The notes under the pieces were generated by a model that was not told the origin of the DNA, searched no databases, and worked only from the letters and a program-made list of their open reading frames with translations. Below are positions 38,100 to 49,310 of a stretch of DNA of 64,000 nucleotides, one piece after another. Position numbers and translations under genes: made by a program. Source of the stretch: Melanopsichium pennsylvanicum (Eukaryota; Basidiomycota; Ustilaginomycetes; Ustilaginales); contig OAPG01000003.1 in the NCBI GenBank assembly GCA_900208305.1, positions 1,612,001 to 1,676,000 of the forward strand, in the 5' to 3' direction. Numbering within the stretch: the stretch's first letter is position 1; each line of letters starts with the position of its first letter.

Positions 38100-41000
38100 A
38101 TGAGCCAACTTGGTCAAGAGGAACAGCCGGCGGCTGCTGCTCCAGCGACGGCCGCTCATGACAAGCCATCACCGACGCTTGCTCCAACTGCACCGGTTGC
38201 ACCCATCAATCACATCAACCTCATCTTGACCGCGCTCACTGCTGGACTCGTCCTCGCCCTGCTAGCCATAGGACTATGGAACGCCATTCTTGTCGTGGCC
38301 GTGGCCATGCTTTTGGTCTGCAATCCTTGGGTGCGAACCTTACTCGAGTTGCCTAGCACAGATGGTAAGCGTGGGCTCAGCACTTTCGACCCCGCCCGCT
38401 ATCTGCTTTCTTACACTTCAGGCAACCCCTCGGATAGCAAGGACGCCTCTGCAGACCATGAGGTCGATTCGATCACCGACAATGTGGAAGACGACCCGCT
38501 CATGCAGACAGAACAGCTACTCTCGCTCACCGTCATGCCAGATGCCCTTCGCGAAAGCAGCCAAGCCATGATCCGCTTTGTGGTCCGCGACTTTGTTCTG
38601 GGCTGGTACGACAACCTCACTTTCGCCCATCCCAACTTCCCCATCTCTGCCGAAGCCAACATCTCACATACCGCTGCTAGCATCTATCTTCGCTCTCGTC
38701 AGCTCAAGAGTGCCAACACAGCGGCAGAGATTCTGCTCACCGTACAGAGCGTATTGCTCTCCTCATTGAGGCGTAGACGCGCTTCCAATCAGTATGGTCC
38801 GAGTGCTGCTTCCTCTGCGCGCTCTACTTGGCCGAGCACCGCGGCAAGGGTCGATGCACTCAGAAAAGCTATCCGCAAGCTCCTGTCACGCAACCTCGCA
38901 CATGCAGAGCGCTCCAGCCCAGTGGTCATGCTGCTGCTCACAGAGATTCTGGCCAAGCAAGCCTGGCAAGTCGTTCAGACCATTGGTGACCCTGATTTTA
39001 TCAATCAGCAAATTGTACAATTTGCAGAACCTGCCTCAGAGACGAGCTTGGAAGCTCAGGCCATCTCACCAGAAGAATTGGAGCGACTCAAAAGCCTCGA
39101 CACCGCTGCACTCGAAGCCCAGGTGATCGATCAGCCCACATCAGCAGATTACCCTGTGCCATTGACATCTGCTCCAGCACCACGTTCAAGGCCAGTCTCA
39201 ACCGACCTCACACAGACCCAATTTTCTGCAACGAGCCGTGCTCCTCCAGCGCAAAGCTCTCGTCAGCACTCTCCAGAAGAAGCGCCTGCGCGGCAAGGCC
39301 CTCCAGTGATGCGTTCTTCAGCCTATACTGATCCTCGATCGTCTTATGGAATGGCGCAGAGGGCTGGTGGAGGCTTGGAAAGGACTCGTCCGCGTGCCAC
39401 ACCTCCTAGAAAGAGCAACAGCTCAGGACCTCTCTCTGCACTCGGCGGATTCGCTACCGGTGCGCTGGGTGCGTTAGCGGATGCAGCAGAGAGAGCGGTG
39501 GATGTAGTCGGTGGAACCGTGGATGAGTTTGGAAATCTGTTGATGGTTCCAGCTGAGAGCTCCGGGCGCAGTCCGATCAGTGCAGGTGGCAACAGCAGCG
39601 GCGATTCTCCACGTCGTAGATATGCACTCCTTGCCGAAAGGGAACAGGATGAACACATGCGATCACAGAGCCGCAATGCATCAGGTAACTATGCGCCGGA
39701 CAGCTCCGCACCAGCCTACCACCTCGATGTGCCCTCTGGCGTCGACGAGCCACCTCTTCCCGATTCTCTACACCAAAGTATTCACACCAACAACAATGAC
39801 AGTGCCCGCGCATTCGACATCCCCTCCACACCCGAGCGCCGTTCTATGGATGCGCCCTCCATTGTTGCCCCCGCACCCGTCGCTGCGGCTCTCAACTTCC
39901 CTATACGTGACAGCTTCTCCATTGATGAGACGCAAGAAGACGAAGCCTCATCCCTTGCCTCGATGCAATCACTCCTCTCGGACCGCACCTCTGCCGCGTA
40001 CGAAGCCTTCGAGACTTTCCTCGAAACTCCTTCGAATCGCTATTGTGCCTCTAATGAGGGCGAATCTCTTCTTCGTCTTCACACCCAACTCAACACCCTG
40101 AGCAGCATTATGGAGTTTGCTACTCTCGACGAACAGACCTTCAGAGCAGACGCGAGTACAATCTTGAGTAAAGCACTAGAGCAGTTGCCAGGGACATTGC
40201 CACCAACGCACAACGGAGAGAGGCCCGTATTGGTACGACGAAGTGCACAGCAGGTGTTGACAAACTTGGAATGGTGCGCTAACATGGACGTTGTTGAACC
40301 GCTCAGAGAGAACATTCTCGCCAGAATGGTTCAATTGCACAATGCGTTTACTGCGCAGCAACATGGCCATGAAGGGGGAGCAAGTCAGCAGCAAAGCCGT
40401 CACTCCAGTCCGAACAAGTCGAGGTTCTCAGCGAATTTTCCAAGGACAGACTCGTCAGAGGTCAACAACAACCAATTGAAAGCCTTCTTGGACAGAGAGG
40501 ATCGGCCAAGCTTTTCAAGTGCCGAGTCGGACCGGCCAACCATGCGATATGAGCCGAGGAGGAAGACGACTGCGCCAAACGCGGTGACAAACCCACAACC
40601 TGGTATGCAGACTCCGCAAAGGGCTCCTTCTGTGCCGCCGGTCGGCGGAGTAGGTGGAGCGTCGGTGATGGGTCCACCGTCTGGGCCCAGCAGGCCGATG
40701 TCTGTGCCTCCCCGAGTACCTAGCGCGCCTCCAAAGCCGCAGCAGATGGTGATCCCCGGATCATCGTCCGCTGTCCCTCGACAGCAGGTCCCTTCAAGCA
40801 GCACACACACTTTGACACAACCTCGAACGAGCATCGACACCTCTTCCCCATCCACCGTCATCAGCGTGGTGGACATCAGCGCCAACGCAGAGAGTACCAA
40901 ATCCATTGACCCGCGCACCTATGAGGTGATGATTTCGGTCGAGGGCGTCTCGGACACCTCGGACGCCGCTCCGACCATCACGTCTCCTGACGGCTTCATT

Positions 41001-42134
41001 TTAGTAAGGCGCTGGCACGAATTCGAAGCGATGGACATTGAGATTCAACGCCAACCCCGTTCTTCCTCGCCTCTTCCTCGTCTTCCTGTGGTCAAGGGCA
41101 GGCGCAGCGCAGAGATGTGCCGACTTTTGGAAGGATACATCTTCGAGCTGTTGACGCCAGCCAACAGGCCGCAAATAGGCGTAGTGCAAGGCGCGAGGAA
41201 GTTCTTTGATCGTACAAGAGCCGGGGCGAGTGCAGAGGATTTGCGCAAGAAGGGTGGGGTCGGAGGATTCCTAGGCGGGGTGGGCAAAGGTTTGGTCAGT
41301 GGGGTCGGAATGGTTGGAAAGCAAGCAGCCAAGACAGGAAATGCCGGGGTACAAGCTTTGTCGACGGCCCCGACTGGCGCTCGGAGTGTTGACGAGGACA
41401 CTGCATCTCCTTTGCGATCGAATGCCACACAGTTTGACGCTTCTTCAGGGCCTGGCATAGCACGAACTCCCGATCCGATGTCTGCAAGATTCACACCGAG
41501 CTCTCCTGCTATCGACTCTGCATCGGGCACAACTTCGGCCTTTGTCTCGCGCACCAACTCGCCTTCGCCCTCACCTTCTTCCCGGCGACCGGGCAATACG
41601 TCTGCGCCACCTTCCACCCGTGCCACCTCGCAACTGAGCTCCAAACACCTTGATATGCTTCTCTCATCCATCTTTGCTGTCGCTGATGAAGCATTCAACC
41701 TTCAAGGCGGCTGGACACTTCGACGTGGAATGCTTCGAGTACTGGAGCAAGTGGTTCGCACGACCTATGCCTCTTCTATCGTCGCTGGCTTCAACAACTC
41801 GGCTGCTGGTCTCAACGTGGACAACTTTGCGAAATGGATCTCGGATTTGACCAACACCATGTGGCCTAACGGTCGTCATTGGGGGAGTGAGATCGGCACA
41901 CCGGATGAGAAGGTCGAAAGGGCTGCAGAGGAAAAACAAAGGACGGCCGAGAAGGCGAGGGAAATTGTGGTTAGTTATGCGCCTGCTCAGGCAGGATTCA
42001 TGTTGGGTCCAGGTGGTAAAGTCGCTTGTGTCAAAGCGCTTGCTGAGGTGCACGCCACATTGATGGATCCGGTCACGAGCATCGATTTGGGACTCACTGT
42101 CGTTCTCAAGGCTTTGGATATGGCAAGCCGATAA
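38100..42134 (+). CDS. Mdm1/SNX13-type sorting nexin: TM, PXA, PX and Nexin-C domains
   Basis: 1344 residues from the ATG at 38100 (MSQLGQEEQP). Two closely spaced hydrophobic segments at about 38-75 (HINLILTALTAGLVLALLAIG, WNAILVVAVAMLLVC) would anchor it in the ER. A PXA domain follows (about 140-360; MIRFVVRDFVLGWYDNLTF), then a long Ser/Pro-rich linker. A PX domain lies at about 938-1050 (TYEVMISVEG, VRRWHEFEAMDIEIQ, PRLPVVKG), and a Nexin-C domain at about 1183-1340 (LDMLLSSIFAVADEAFNLQGGWTLRRGMLRVLEQVV). This order is that of yeast Mdm1 and animal SNX13/14/25, tethers of the ER to the vacuole/endosome that bind phosphoinositides. No RGS domain can be recognised between PXA and PX. No introns. 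Convergent with the Stealth gene after 181 bases. Confidence 0.9.
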   Translation: MSQLGQEEQPAAAAPATAAHDKPSPTLAPTAPVAPINHINLILTALTAGLVLALLAIGLWNAILVVAVAMLLVCNPWVRTLLELPSTDGKRGLSTFDPARYLLSYTSGNPSDSKDASADHEVDSITDNVEDDPLMQTEQLLSLTVMPDALRESSQAMIRFVVRDFVLGWYDNLTFAHPNFPISAEANISHTAASIYLRSRQLKSANTAAEILLTVQSVLLSSLRRRRASNQYGPSAASSARSTWPSTAARVDALRKAIRKLLSRNLAHAERSSPVVMLLLTEILAKQAWQVVQTIGDPDFINQQIVQFAEPASETSLEAQAISPEELERLKSLDTAALEAQVIDQPTSADYPVPLTSAPAPRSRPVSTDLTQTQFSATSRAPPAQSSRQHSPEEAPARQGPPVMRSSAYTDPRSSYGMAQRAGGGLERTRPRATPPRKSNSSGPLSALGGFATGALGALADAAERAVDVVGGTVDEFGNLLMVPAESSGRSPISAGGNSSGDSPRRRYALLAEREQDEHMRSQSRNASGNYAPDSSAPAYHLDVPSGVDEPPLPDSLHQSIHTNNNDSARAFDIPSTPERRSMDAPSIVAPAPVAAALNFPIRDSFSIDETQEDEASSLASMQSLLSDRTSAAYEAFETFLETPSNRYCASNEGESLLRLHTQLNTLSSIMEFATLDEQTFRADASTILSKALEQLPGTLPPTHNGERPVLVRRSAQQVLTNLEWCANMDVVEPLRENILARMVQLHNAFTAQQHGHEGGASQQQSRHSSPNKSRFSANFPRTDSSEVNNNQLKAFLDREDRPSFSSAESDRPTMRYEPRRKTTAPNAVTNPQPGMQTPQRAPSVPPVGGVGGASVMGPPSGPSRPMSVPPRVPSAPPKPQQMVIPGSSSAVPRQQVPSSSTHTLTQPRTSIDTSSPSTVISVVDISANAESTKSIDPRTYEVMISVEGVSDTSDAAPTITSPDGFILVRRWHEFEAMDIEIQRQPRSSSPLPRLPVVKGRRSAEMCRLLEGYIFELLTPANRPQIGVVQGARKFFDRTRAGASAEDLRKKGGVGGFLGGVGKGLVSGVGMVGKQAAKTGNAGVQALSTAPTGARSVDEDTASPLRSNATQFDASSGPGIARTPDPMSARFTPSSPAIDSASGTTSAFVSRTNSPSPSPSSRRPGNTSAPPSTRATSQLSSKHLDMLLSSIFAVADEAFNLQGGWTLRRGMLRVLEQVVRTTYASSIVAGFNNSAAGLNVDNFAKWISDLTNTMWPNGRHWGSEIGTPDEKVERAAEEKQRTAEKAREIVVSYAPAQAGFMLGPGGKVACVKALAEVHATLMDPVTSIDLGLTVVLKALDMASR

Positions 42135-42257
42135 CACCGGCTGTCTTTGTGAGATTTCAGAGATGCAACGACAAGATACAGTATGACTTGACGCACGTCG
42201 ATAGAATTGCAATGGATTGATTTCTTCCTAGATGCGAGCTAAAATTACGGTAGGAAG

Positions 42258-42292
42258 CGATGCGATGCGATGCGATGTGTGAGTGAGTGAGT
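42258..42292. repeat. GATGC and GAGT short tandem repeats
   Basis: GCGATGCGATGCGATGCGATG followed by GAGTGAGTGAGTG, in the convergent spacer 42135-42315. Directly visible simple repeat; no function inferred. Confidence 0.85.
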
Positions 42293-42315
42293 GTGCTTTA
42301 ACAAGTACGAGAGCT

Positions 42316-44721
42316 CTAGAGTTCGCCAGGAACCTTGCCACTCCAATGTTTGGCGAACCAATGCTTCATGATATTGTTCAATTTTTGCGTTCCCTCGAAG
42401 CCTTCCTTAATGTCGTCGTTCAAACACACGTATGTGGTAGGTTCTCTTGTGCCTAACGTTGTGTCCACAGCGTCGAGCTGACTGGGGAGACGGGAAGCGT
42501 ATTCGACCTTGTAAAATGTGCTTGGTGTGGATCCAAGGACGTACGAATACCGCTGAATCAACCTAGTACACCATGTCCTCAACGAAATCTCCATCCCTCC
42601 GTTGCCAAGAGGCAAAATGGAGTTCAAGGAGAAATCCGTCTCGCTCCAACGCTCTGTCAAAGGGAGATGTGCGCGAGAGCCAAGCTGCTCAAACTCAGCC
42701 GACACACGAACAGTGGCCGAAGTGAGAGGCAGGAACGCCGAAATCCCCGATCGGCCAGAAGCATTAAGCAGCGCAGCAAGGATGCAATCGCCACACTTTG
42801 ATTGGGAAAATGCAACACGTTTAAAGAAGGTATCCGCGCGCTCATCTTCGAGTTTTGGGCTGAAGCATTGGCTGTACGAAATCTGGCAGACTTTCTTAGA
42901 GTTGGTCGAGGATTGGAACCAAGATCGAGCATGACCTCGTGACGAAACTCCAGCGCTGAGGTCAGGATAGCCGTTACGCGAACGTTCCCAAGACCAACTC
43001 CAATCGAGATACGACAAAGCATGACCATCCTGACTGGTGAACGAGTATTCTGTATTTGCAGGCTCGGGCACTGCGGCGGCGTTGAATGCAAGCTTGTCCT
43101 GATCTCTAGATTTTCGTACTGGTCTACGAATGCTGATCTTGTCAGTGTTGTCGTTTGCATTTTGTGCTTCTTTCAGTTCGTTCCACATGGCTCTTTTGGT
43201 CTGCGCCGAAATTTGACCCTTGGTACCACCCCATTTAGCAACAGCCCAGCTCCAGAGCAGTGCCTCTCTGTGGCGCTCTACAATGTACCAGCTAGCCAAG
43301 AAGAACGCCTGTATCGAATCCGGGACCTCCTTCTGCGCCCTGAATCGAGCCAGTGTCGTATCGCTAAACGCCGCAGGGAATGTTTGCGCAGCCTCCTTTA
43401 GTAAAGGAAGACTCAAACTTCTCGGATGATGTGTGATGTACGGCAATGTTCGCATTGGGAAGCGTTGGCCTAGGATCCATGCTGCGCGTTTGATGCCCAC
43501 TTCTTCACCAGCCGGATTCCAAAGTCGTTGGAAAGGGTGTTCACTGGGGCGATAGAAAGAGAAAAAACGAGTGTCGCTCTTGATAACCGTGCCAAAGAGC
43601 GGTGAGGTCAGATCGGATACAGTGGAAGGGGCAAGGATGAAAAAGTCATCGTTCAAATAGAGTAGGTTGTCAGAAGAGGGATTGGGGAGGTTGTAGAGTT
43701 GAGATTCTACGGCGAGGCTGTTGAAACTTGGTAGTGTTTGCGATCGCCATGCGTCGGTTTCTTTTGCTGTCAGGCTTTTATCACCGTCGAGTTGCATTGG
43801 GGCAAAATACTCTGCATCGTGGTGCAGATCAACTTTACTGTCCTTGCCGTCCAGGCTCGACGCGTTCAGCCAAAACGGTACTTGACCAGCCCATATCGCC
43901 GTATCCTCTCCTTCGCTGCGACGAAGTTCTTTCACCGTCTGTTTTGGCAAGGGATAAGCGCTGGCCATGATGTGCATCTTGCTCACCGTCCCATCTTGGC
44001 CTCCGAAATTTTTCCAGACACTACGCATTGAATACAGCAGCTCGTTGTGATCAGCATATCTATGCGCCGCATCGACATTGATAGGGCTACTGGGTCGGTA
44101 ATCGTTCCTAGCCAGAATCTGAGCTGGATCGCTTCCATTCACCCAAGCCCAGACCGCGTCGAACTTGAGCTCACTGCTGAGATCTGTGTCGTTACAGGCT
44201 GGGCCCCAGACATGCTGCACGACCCATTCTTCTATACAGGCATCGCTGAGAAGGTCGTAAGCGCGTATTGGGCTGACCTGTCGTGATGCTATCTTGGCCC
44301 TTGGGTCTGGAAAGAGGCGGTGGACGGTTTGTGGGTCCAGCTTTGCTGAATCCGAAAAGGTAGAGAAGCGTGTCTGCGAGGTCGAAAGTTGTTGCGAGAG
44401 CAGCGAGAGTGCTTCCGCACGTGCTTCTTCCGATGAGCTAGAGGATGTAAGGAAGAAAAAATGTCGCACTGCTGTGTGGACGGCATATGCAAGGGCGATG
44501 AGGAGTAGAAGAAGTTTCAAGTGCCATAGTGATTTTCTACGAGCTTTCTTGCCCAAGCCCTTGAAAGAGCTTGAAGATATTGGCGATGAGGGCACGTCAG
44601 ACGATGATGAGGAACCGCCTTGGGCACTGACTGCGCCCCGAGGTGTTGATGTGGGCAGCGGAAGGTATTGTCGATATCGGCCGGAGAAAGGTTCCACAAC
44701 CGGTTTGAGGTACTGCAACAT
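42316..44721 (-). CDS. Stealth-family sugar-phosphate transferase (Xpt1-like), type II membrane protein
   Basis: 801 residues. A basic cytosolic N-terminus (LGKKARRKS) precedes one membrane segment at about 69-90, giving a Golgi type II topology. Stealth conserved regions are clear: CR1 FDAVWAWVNGSDP (187-199), CR2 RYADHNELLYSMRSVWKNF (221-239), and CR3 SFNSLAVESQLYNLP with LYLNDDFFILAPS (332-366). A C-terminal region (HHPRSLSLPLLKEAAQTFP, then FFLASWYIVER) also fits. Fungal Stealth proteins include Cryptococcus xylosylphosphotransferase Xpt1; animal relatives are GlcNAc-1-phosphotransferases. It should move a sugar-1-phosphate from a nucleotide sugar onto glycans in the secretory pathway. 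The exact donor cannot be told. No introns. Confidence 0.9.
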   Translation of the reverse strand: MLQYLKPVVEPFSGRYRQYLPLPTSTPRGAVSAQGGSSSSSDVPSSPISSSSFKGLGKKARRKSLWHLKLLLLLIALAYAVHTAVRHFFFLTSSSSSEEARAEALSLLSQQLSTSQTRFSTFSDSAKLDPQTVHRLFPDPRAKIASRQVSPIRAYDLLSDACIEEWVVQHVWGPACNDTDLSSELKFDAVWAWVNGSDPAQILARNDYRPSSPINVDAAHRYADHNELLYSMRSVWKNFGGQDGTVSKMHIMASAYPLPKQTVKELRRSEGEDTAIWAGQVPFWLNASSLDGKDSKVDLHHDAEYFAPMQLDGDKSLTAKETDAWRSQTLPSFNSLAVESQLYNLPNPSSDNLLYLNDDFFILAPSTVSDLTSPLFGTVIKSDTRFFSFYRPSEHPFQRLWNPAGEEVGIKRAAWILGQRFPMRTLPYITHHPRSLSLPLLKEAAQTFPAAFSDTTLARFRAQKEVPDSIQAFFLASWYIVERHREALLWSWAVAKWGGTKGQISAQTKRAMWNELKEAQNANDNTDKISIRRPVRKSRDQDKLAFNAAAVPEPANTEYSFTSQDGHALSYLDWSWSWERSRNGYPDLSAGVSSRGHARSWFQSSTNSKKVCQISYSQCFSPKLEDERADTFFKRVAFSQSKCGDCILAALLNASGRSGISAFLPLTSATVRVSAEFEQLGSRAHLPLTERWSETDFSLNSILPLGNGGMEISLRTWCTRLIQRYSYVLGSTPSTFYKVEYASRLPSQLDAVDTTLGTREPTTYVCLNDDIKEGFEGTQKLNNIMKHWFAKHWSGKVPGEL

Positions 44722-45238
44722 GTCGATGAGGCTATTCCACAGAGATAGTGAAAGCTATCTTGGCATTTATGGGGTGTTGCGGCGTTGTTCCGAGGACCGA
44801 ATGAGAAAGCTCACTGGTCAGAAGTGTATGCAATTAGGCAGCGAGATGAACAAGTCGGCTACTTTGTTGGCTTTGATCTTGTCGAGACAAGGTAGCGCCA
44901 AGAGCTGTGATCAATGTATTAGGATTGAGTTGTGTTCTATCTTTTGCGAGACTGTCAGCGGTGGAGTTGTTGGGGATGTAGAGGATGTCAAGGAAGGCTC
45001 GACTATGTGGTGTACAGATGTGAACATTGACAAGCAGAAGGACACAAGGCAACGCGGGTACACTCATGGCAGCGTCGCAAGAGGGAACGTCCCTGGGAGC
45101 CTCGGGATGGCATTCCAACACAATGATATTTCGCAAAGGAACTGGACCATTTGAGACAGAGACCAGAACATCATCTGCTGTCACCGGATGCTTGGGGGAA
45201 AAGAGCGACAAGGCAAAAGAGCGGTTCACCTAGCTTGA

Positions 45239-45272
45239 CGAGCACCCGACCCTATCATGAGCCGGGTGCTCG
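45239..45272. repeat. Perfect 10-bp inverted repeat (hairpin)
   Basis: CGAGCACCCG (45239-45248) and CGGGTGCTCG (45263-45272) are exact reverse complements separated by 14 bases. It is GC-rich within an AT-richer context. It would form a stable hairpin in RNA or DNA. Confidence 0.85.
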
Positions 45273-45453
45273 CTTTTGTGAACTTGACACACCTCCGAGG
45301 CGAGAGAGAGACCCTAACGCAGCAAAGTGGGTTGACAGCGTGGTCACGGTGTGTGAGCACAAGATAACTTCTGGAGTGACGACTCGCTGTGCTTTCGCGG
45401 TTGATGTCCGGTCAGTTTTGTTGAGATTTGTGCAACGTCTGTTAACTGTTCTG

Positions 45454-45500
45454 TTGCTATTGCTGCTGCTGTTGCTGCTGCTGTTGCTGCTGCTGTTGCT
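45454..45500. repeat. TTGCTGCTGCTG microsatellite
   Basis: Runs of CTG/TTG triplets with a 12-base higher-order period, repeated about three and a half times. Noncoding position. Confidence 0.85.
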
Positions 45501-45792
45501 GTACGATCGGACGCTCGGCTTCCGGTCTACCAGCATTCTGGGCCGTGTTTGAAAAGGCTTTGCCTTAGCTTTCTTGGTCCGTAGCCACATTGACTCATGT
45601 TGTTACGGCGCTGCAGGTGAAGGTGTTCTACACGCAATGGCTGCTGACAACTTTTACGCCAGATCTCTTGCCGAATGTACGACTCTGCAGAGTTTCAAAC
45701 GGTGACAGAGATTGCTTCAATCATTTAGACAGAGAATTATGATGTCCAGCCACAGGGTTTCGGATTGCTCAAGGAAAATATTTCAAAGGGAA

Positions 45793-45836
45793 GGGAGCAG
45801 GGAGCAGGGAGCAGGGAGCAGGGAGCAGGGAGCAGG
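45793..45836. repeat. GGGAGCA minisatellite, about six units
   Basis: Six tandem copies of the heptamer GGGAGCA, ending in GGAGCG. Nearly perfect, so probably young and variable in copy number. The G-rich strand has regularly spaced GGG runs. Confidence 0.9.
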
Positions 45837-46860
45837 AGCGATATCCTAAAGGAGGAGAAGCAGAATGTTCCGACCAATCAAGTGCGTAAAAGTCTTGGCA
45901 TATCTGTCAGATTGGGCGAAGCGCGCGAGCGGGGTTTTAAAAATTCCGATCTTGACCTCGCGTGACCATGTCGTCCATGATGAACTTACATGCTGTGGTG
46001 AAGTGCAGGGCTCACCGCTCGCTTACACAGGTTGCAGTTGTGTGTTGCAGCGTGATCAGTAATGTGTGATGACGGGTGCCCAGGAAATTCCTGGCTATTC
46101 CACACCCTTGCTGTGCAATTAATGCAGCATGGTTTCCGTCCTCTCGGTGATTGCGTGCGGAATGCTACCAATCGATCGAACTGTGAGCTTATCTGTTGAC
46201 GCTAGACCACGATGAGTATACAGTAGTTACATATTTCCCTAGAACTACAGCTGCAGTAAATCGGCTCTACGATGCTCATTGTGCTGCAGAGCTCTGTGTG
46301 TGTGTAGACATGCGTCACGCGATCAGCTACTGTACGTGTGCGTGGATGTGAACCACAATCAGGGGCGAAAGAGTGAAGCTGGCAGAACCCGAGTCTGCCT
46401 TTCTCGCCTTGGCATGTCACAACCATCACAGAAGCCACGCCAACCAACCGCATGGTCTGCCCTTCGGTTAATTTTCTTTTTTCCCGAAACAAGGCATGAT
46501 GAAATTTTGCAATATTTACTCTGTTATTCTTCTACCAACCGTTTCTTTCATGAAATCGCTTGGCAGAGACGACTTTATGGTTTACATGCGATACCGTAGC
46601 ATGGGGCTAAAAGCTGACATTAAACCACGCTGCCGATTGTATCCAACTCTTGTTAGCACTGCTTCCTTCCATGTGTCGCTGCTCCCCGACCATGTCTCGA
46701 TGCGAAGAGGTAGCGAGCTTCGACTCCGAATCAACCAGCGGACGAAAACATGTTGGCGAGTGGGATCATGAGAAGAAAACAAAGTTGACACTAATTTCTG
46801 GCGACCATCGAGAAGCAGATAAACCACACGGACCAAAATCCCGCGAAATCCGCGGATCAA

Positions 46861-46942
46861 TGATTTTTTTAGTTTTGTTTTTGTTTTCTTTCTGTTTTCT
46901 TTCTGTTTCGGTTTGGTTTTGTTGTGTCTTGATTTTTTTTTG
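46861..46942. repeat. T-rich low-complexity tract
   Basis: About 80 bases nearly free of A and rich in T with scattered G/C (TTTTGTTTTCTTTCTG units repeated). The opposite strand is A-rich. No coding content. Confidence 0.8.
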
Positions 46943-48885
46943 TCTTGCCTGGACCCAGGTTCGAAAGCAGTGTGTCTGTTGTAGAAGATTGGTTGAGTCG
47001 CTGCAGTTCAAGTCTTGGCTGCATCGGTTTTCTCTGTTCATGTTCGGCTTTGCCCTTCCGTGCACACGATATCAAAGTTATCAAACACAGTCACACTCGA
47101 GCTGATCGAAACATGTTTACGACCTCGTTTGTGCCTGAAAGATATGTTGACGTTGTCCGAGCTGTAGAACAATACCTTAGTGGTCCAAGCAAATCATTGA
47201 ACAAGGGCCAAGGAGGTCTTTGCCGATTCGGTCGGGTCCAAGAACTGTTAGATCGAGACTAGGATCGCCGATTGAAATTTGCAGAAAAATCGATACTCTG
47301 AATCGGCAAAGAAATCACAACTCAGGATCTAACACAACAAAAGTGGGGAAGCGATCTGTTTGACCGAGTTCCACAACTTTTTCTTCTCCATCCGAGCGTT
47401 CTCCAGTCGAGCAACGAGCACAGATAACGACCTCATTAGCACTCGGCCATGTCTGTCAAACAAAGCATACATTCATAGGTCCATGATCGGCGTAGATATG
47501 TGAGTTTGTTTTGTCTTGACGCCCTGTACCGCTACAGGCATTGCAAAACATTTGTAGATGTCACCCAAAGGTACGGATGAGGCTAGCAACGAACTGAACA
47601 TCGTTCTCGCGGGAAGCGACTGCGTTTCACAAGGCCGAAGGTGATTCTTATACAGAGGCCATGGCGAAGAGTCAGGATGTTTGAAGTCGGGAGAAGAACG
47701 CGCCGAGAGCAGGCATGGTTCGGCAGCGAAAAAGCATCTTGTACTGAGACCACAAGAAGAGAGTACTTTTGGACGGGATTTGTGGTTCAAGCTTACACTT
47801 GGCTTGCTCGGAATCAAATGCAGCTCCAGCAAAAGCGATAGTGAACAGCAGAGACTCAAGCGAGAAGGGTAGGTGTGGGTGGATGTGGGGTGCCCCGCGA
47901 ATCCGAGCTCAGTTGCTGTGTCGCGTACAGTAAATTTAGAATGATCTGCTTTGCTAGGCTGGCGGAGCTGCAAAGGCGGAATGAGACAGCCCAAGTTGCT
48001 AGCTACTTGTAAGCCTGAAGCAATGCAAAGCTGTGTTTTTGAGAATACAAGGTCAACGTGCCCTGACACGCTTTTGTCACACGTACTGTAACCGATCTGC
48101 CCCTCTCTGATTGTACAGTGCTGAACGTTGTCGCTGTGGTAGTTCTCGTCAAGATCTTTGTTCTGTATACGATTTTGGATTAGGCCGTTAGGATTGTCGA
48201 TGTACGAACAATGTACAGTTTATCCTACGCAGGCGACAGGCGCGAGCACAAACGTCAGGAGGTCGAAGGAGACGAGGTTACTGTAATGTACAGTACAATA
48301 CATATAATATTACTGTTCAATAGCATGAATCTGATCGCGGGGTCAAGGTTGACTGAGTGCAGGGTCCAACACCTGCGTCTGTCTAAGGCGAAATGTTAAC
48401 TCGGGCGAGTGAATGCATCGCCTAACAAACTGGTTGCATTTCACGCGCAAAATTGAGTCGCACCTTTACAATCGCAGCTGTGTGTCTACTCTGGCGCGCG
48501 CGCGACTCGCAAGAAATCCACTTCGGCTTCCAAACAAATCACTCCTCGCACCATTGTGCTGCGCAAGCGTCTCTGTTACTCGTATAGTCTCTTATAGTAC
48601 CAATCTCTTGCTTAAAATAGAGTCTTGGGAGAGCTCAAGTATGGCAGAAAGGCAATTGTGAAGGCGAGGAAAAAGGAAACAAAAGGGTCACTTACCAGGG
48701 TGCTCTATAATGAGCTTGGATCAAACAGAGAGCGTGAAAGGTGCTAGCTGAGTCTGATTACAAAATAATCGTTTCCCTATTCGCCCTTGGCTTCCGGCTT
48801 GTAGCCGACTTGACCCTGACAAAACTCGACTCCGGCTTCGATTTCAAAGCAGAGTTCCGGTCCATGCACCCCTTTGCTCGCCGGA

Positions 48886-48905
48886 TCCAATCCAATCCAA
48901 TCCAA
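48886..48905. repeat. TCCAA pentamer repeat (four units)
   Basis: Four perfect tandem TCCAA units, which also create overlapping CCAAT boxes, about 770 bases upstream of the acyl-CoA dehydrogenase start. Binding by a CCAAT factor is possible but unproven. Confidence 0.8.
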
Positions 48906-49310
48906 TATACAATACAAACAAATTTCGTCCTACCAATTCGAGAGCTAGCATCTATTGTCTATTCAGTTATGCTCGATAGTACCTCCGAAATGTCCAAACA
49001 GGTGTCGAATTGTGCTCCATATCGTTCGTCTTGAGATACAAGATACGTTCGCAAAAAGGTTGAAAGGTATAGTAATGCTAAGCGAACAACAGATGCAAGG
49101 TCGCTTACTACGGGCCAGCACCTTTCGTTCCTCTCGAGTTCCGGCAACCACCAGCCAGCAAAACAGGCGGGACCGATCTGCGCGCCACCATCCTCGATTG
49201 AGTGGCCGAGAACATGTGTGGGCGTGCGTGTTGTGGTGCGTGACACAGGGCACAGTCCATGGATTCTAAGCTCAGCCTCGCATCATCAGACTATTGCGCT
49301 TACAGTACAG

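Noticed and set aside
44294..45154. A 286-codon plus-strand frame overlapping the start of the Stealth gene
   Set aside because: Its first half is antisense to the strongly supported Stealth coding sequence and the second half lacks any domain.
46955..46985. A tRNA B-box-like GGTTCGAAAGC
   Set aside because: It does not fit GGTTCGANNCC, no A box lies upstream at the right distance, and no cloverleaf can be drawn.
46650..47105. A hydrophobic plus-strand frame that looks like a membrane protein
   Set aside because: The hydrophobic stretch is simply the T-rich tract at 46861-46942 read as Phe/Leu codons.
47473..48069. A 198-codon minus-strand frame in the gene desert
   Set aside because: No signal peptide, no domain, no plausible promoter or codon bias. 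Could be a diverged effector gene, but nothing in the sequence supports it.
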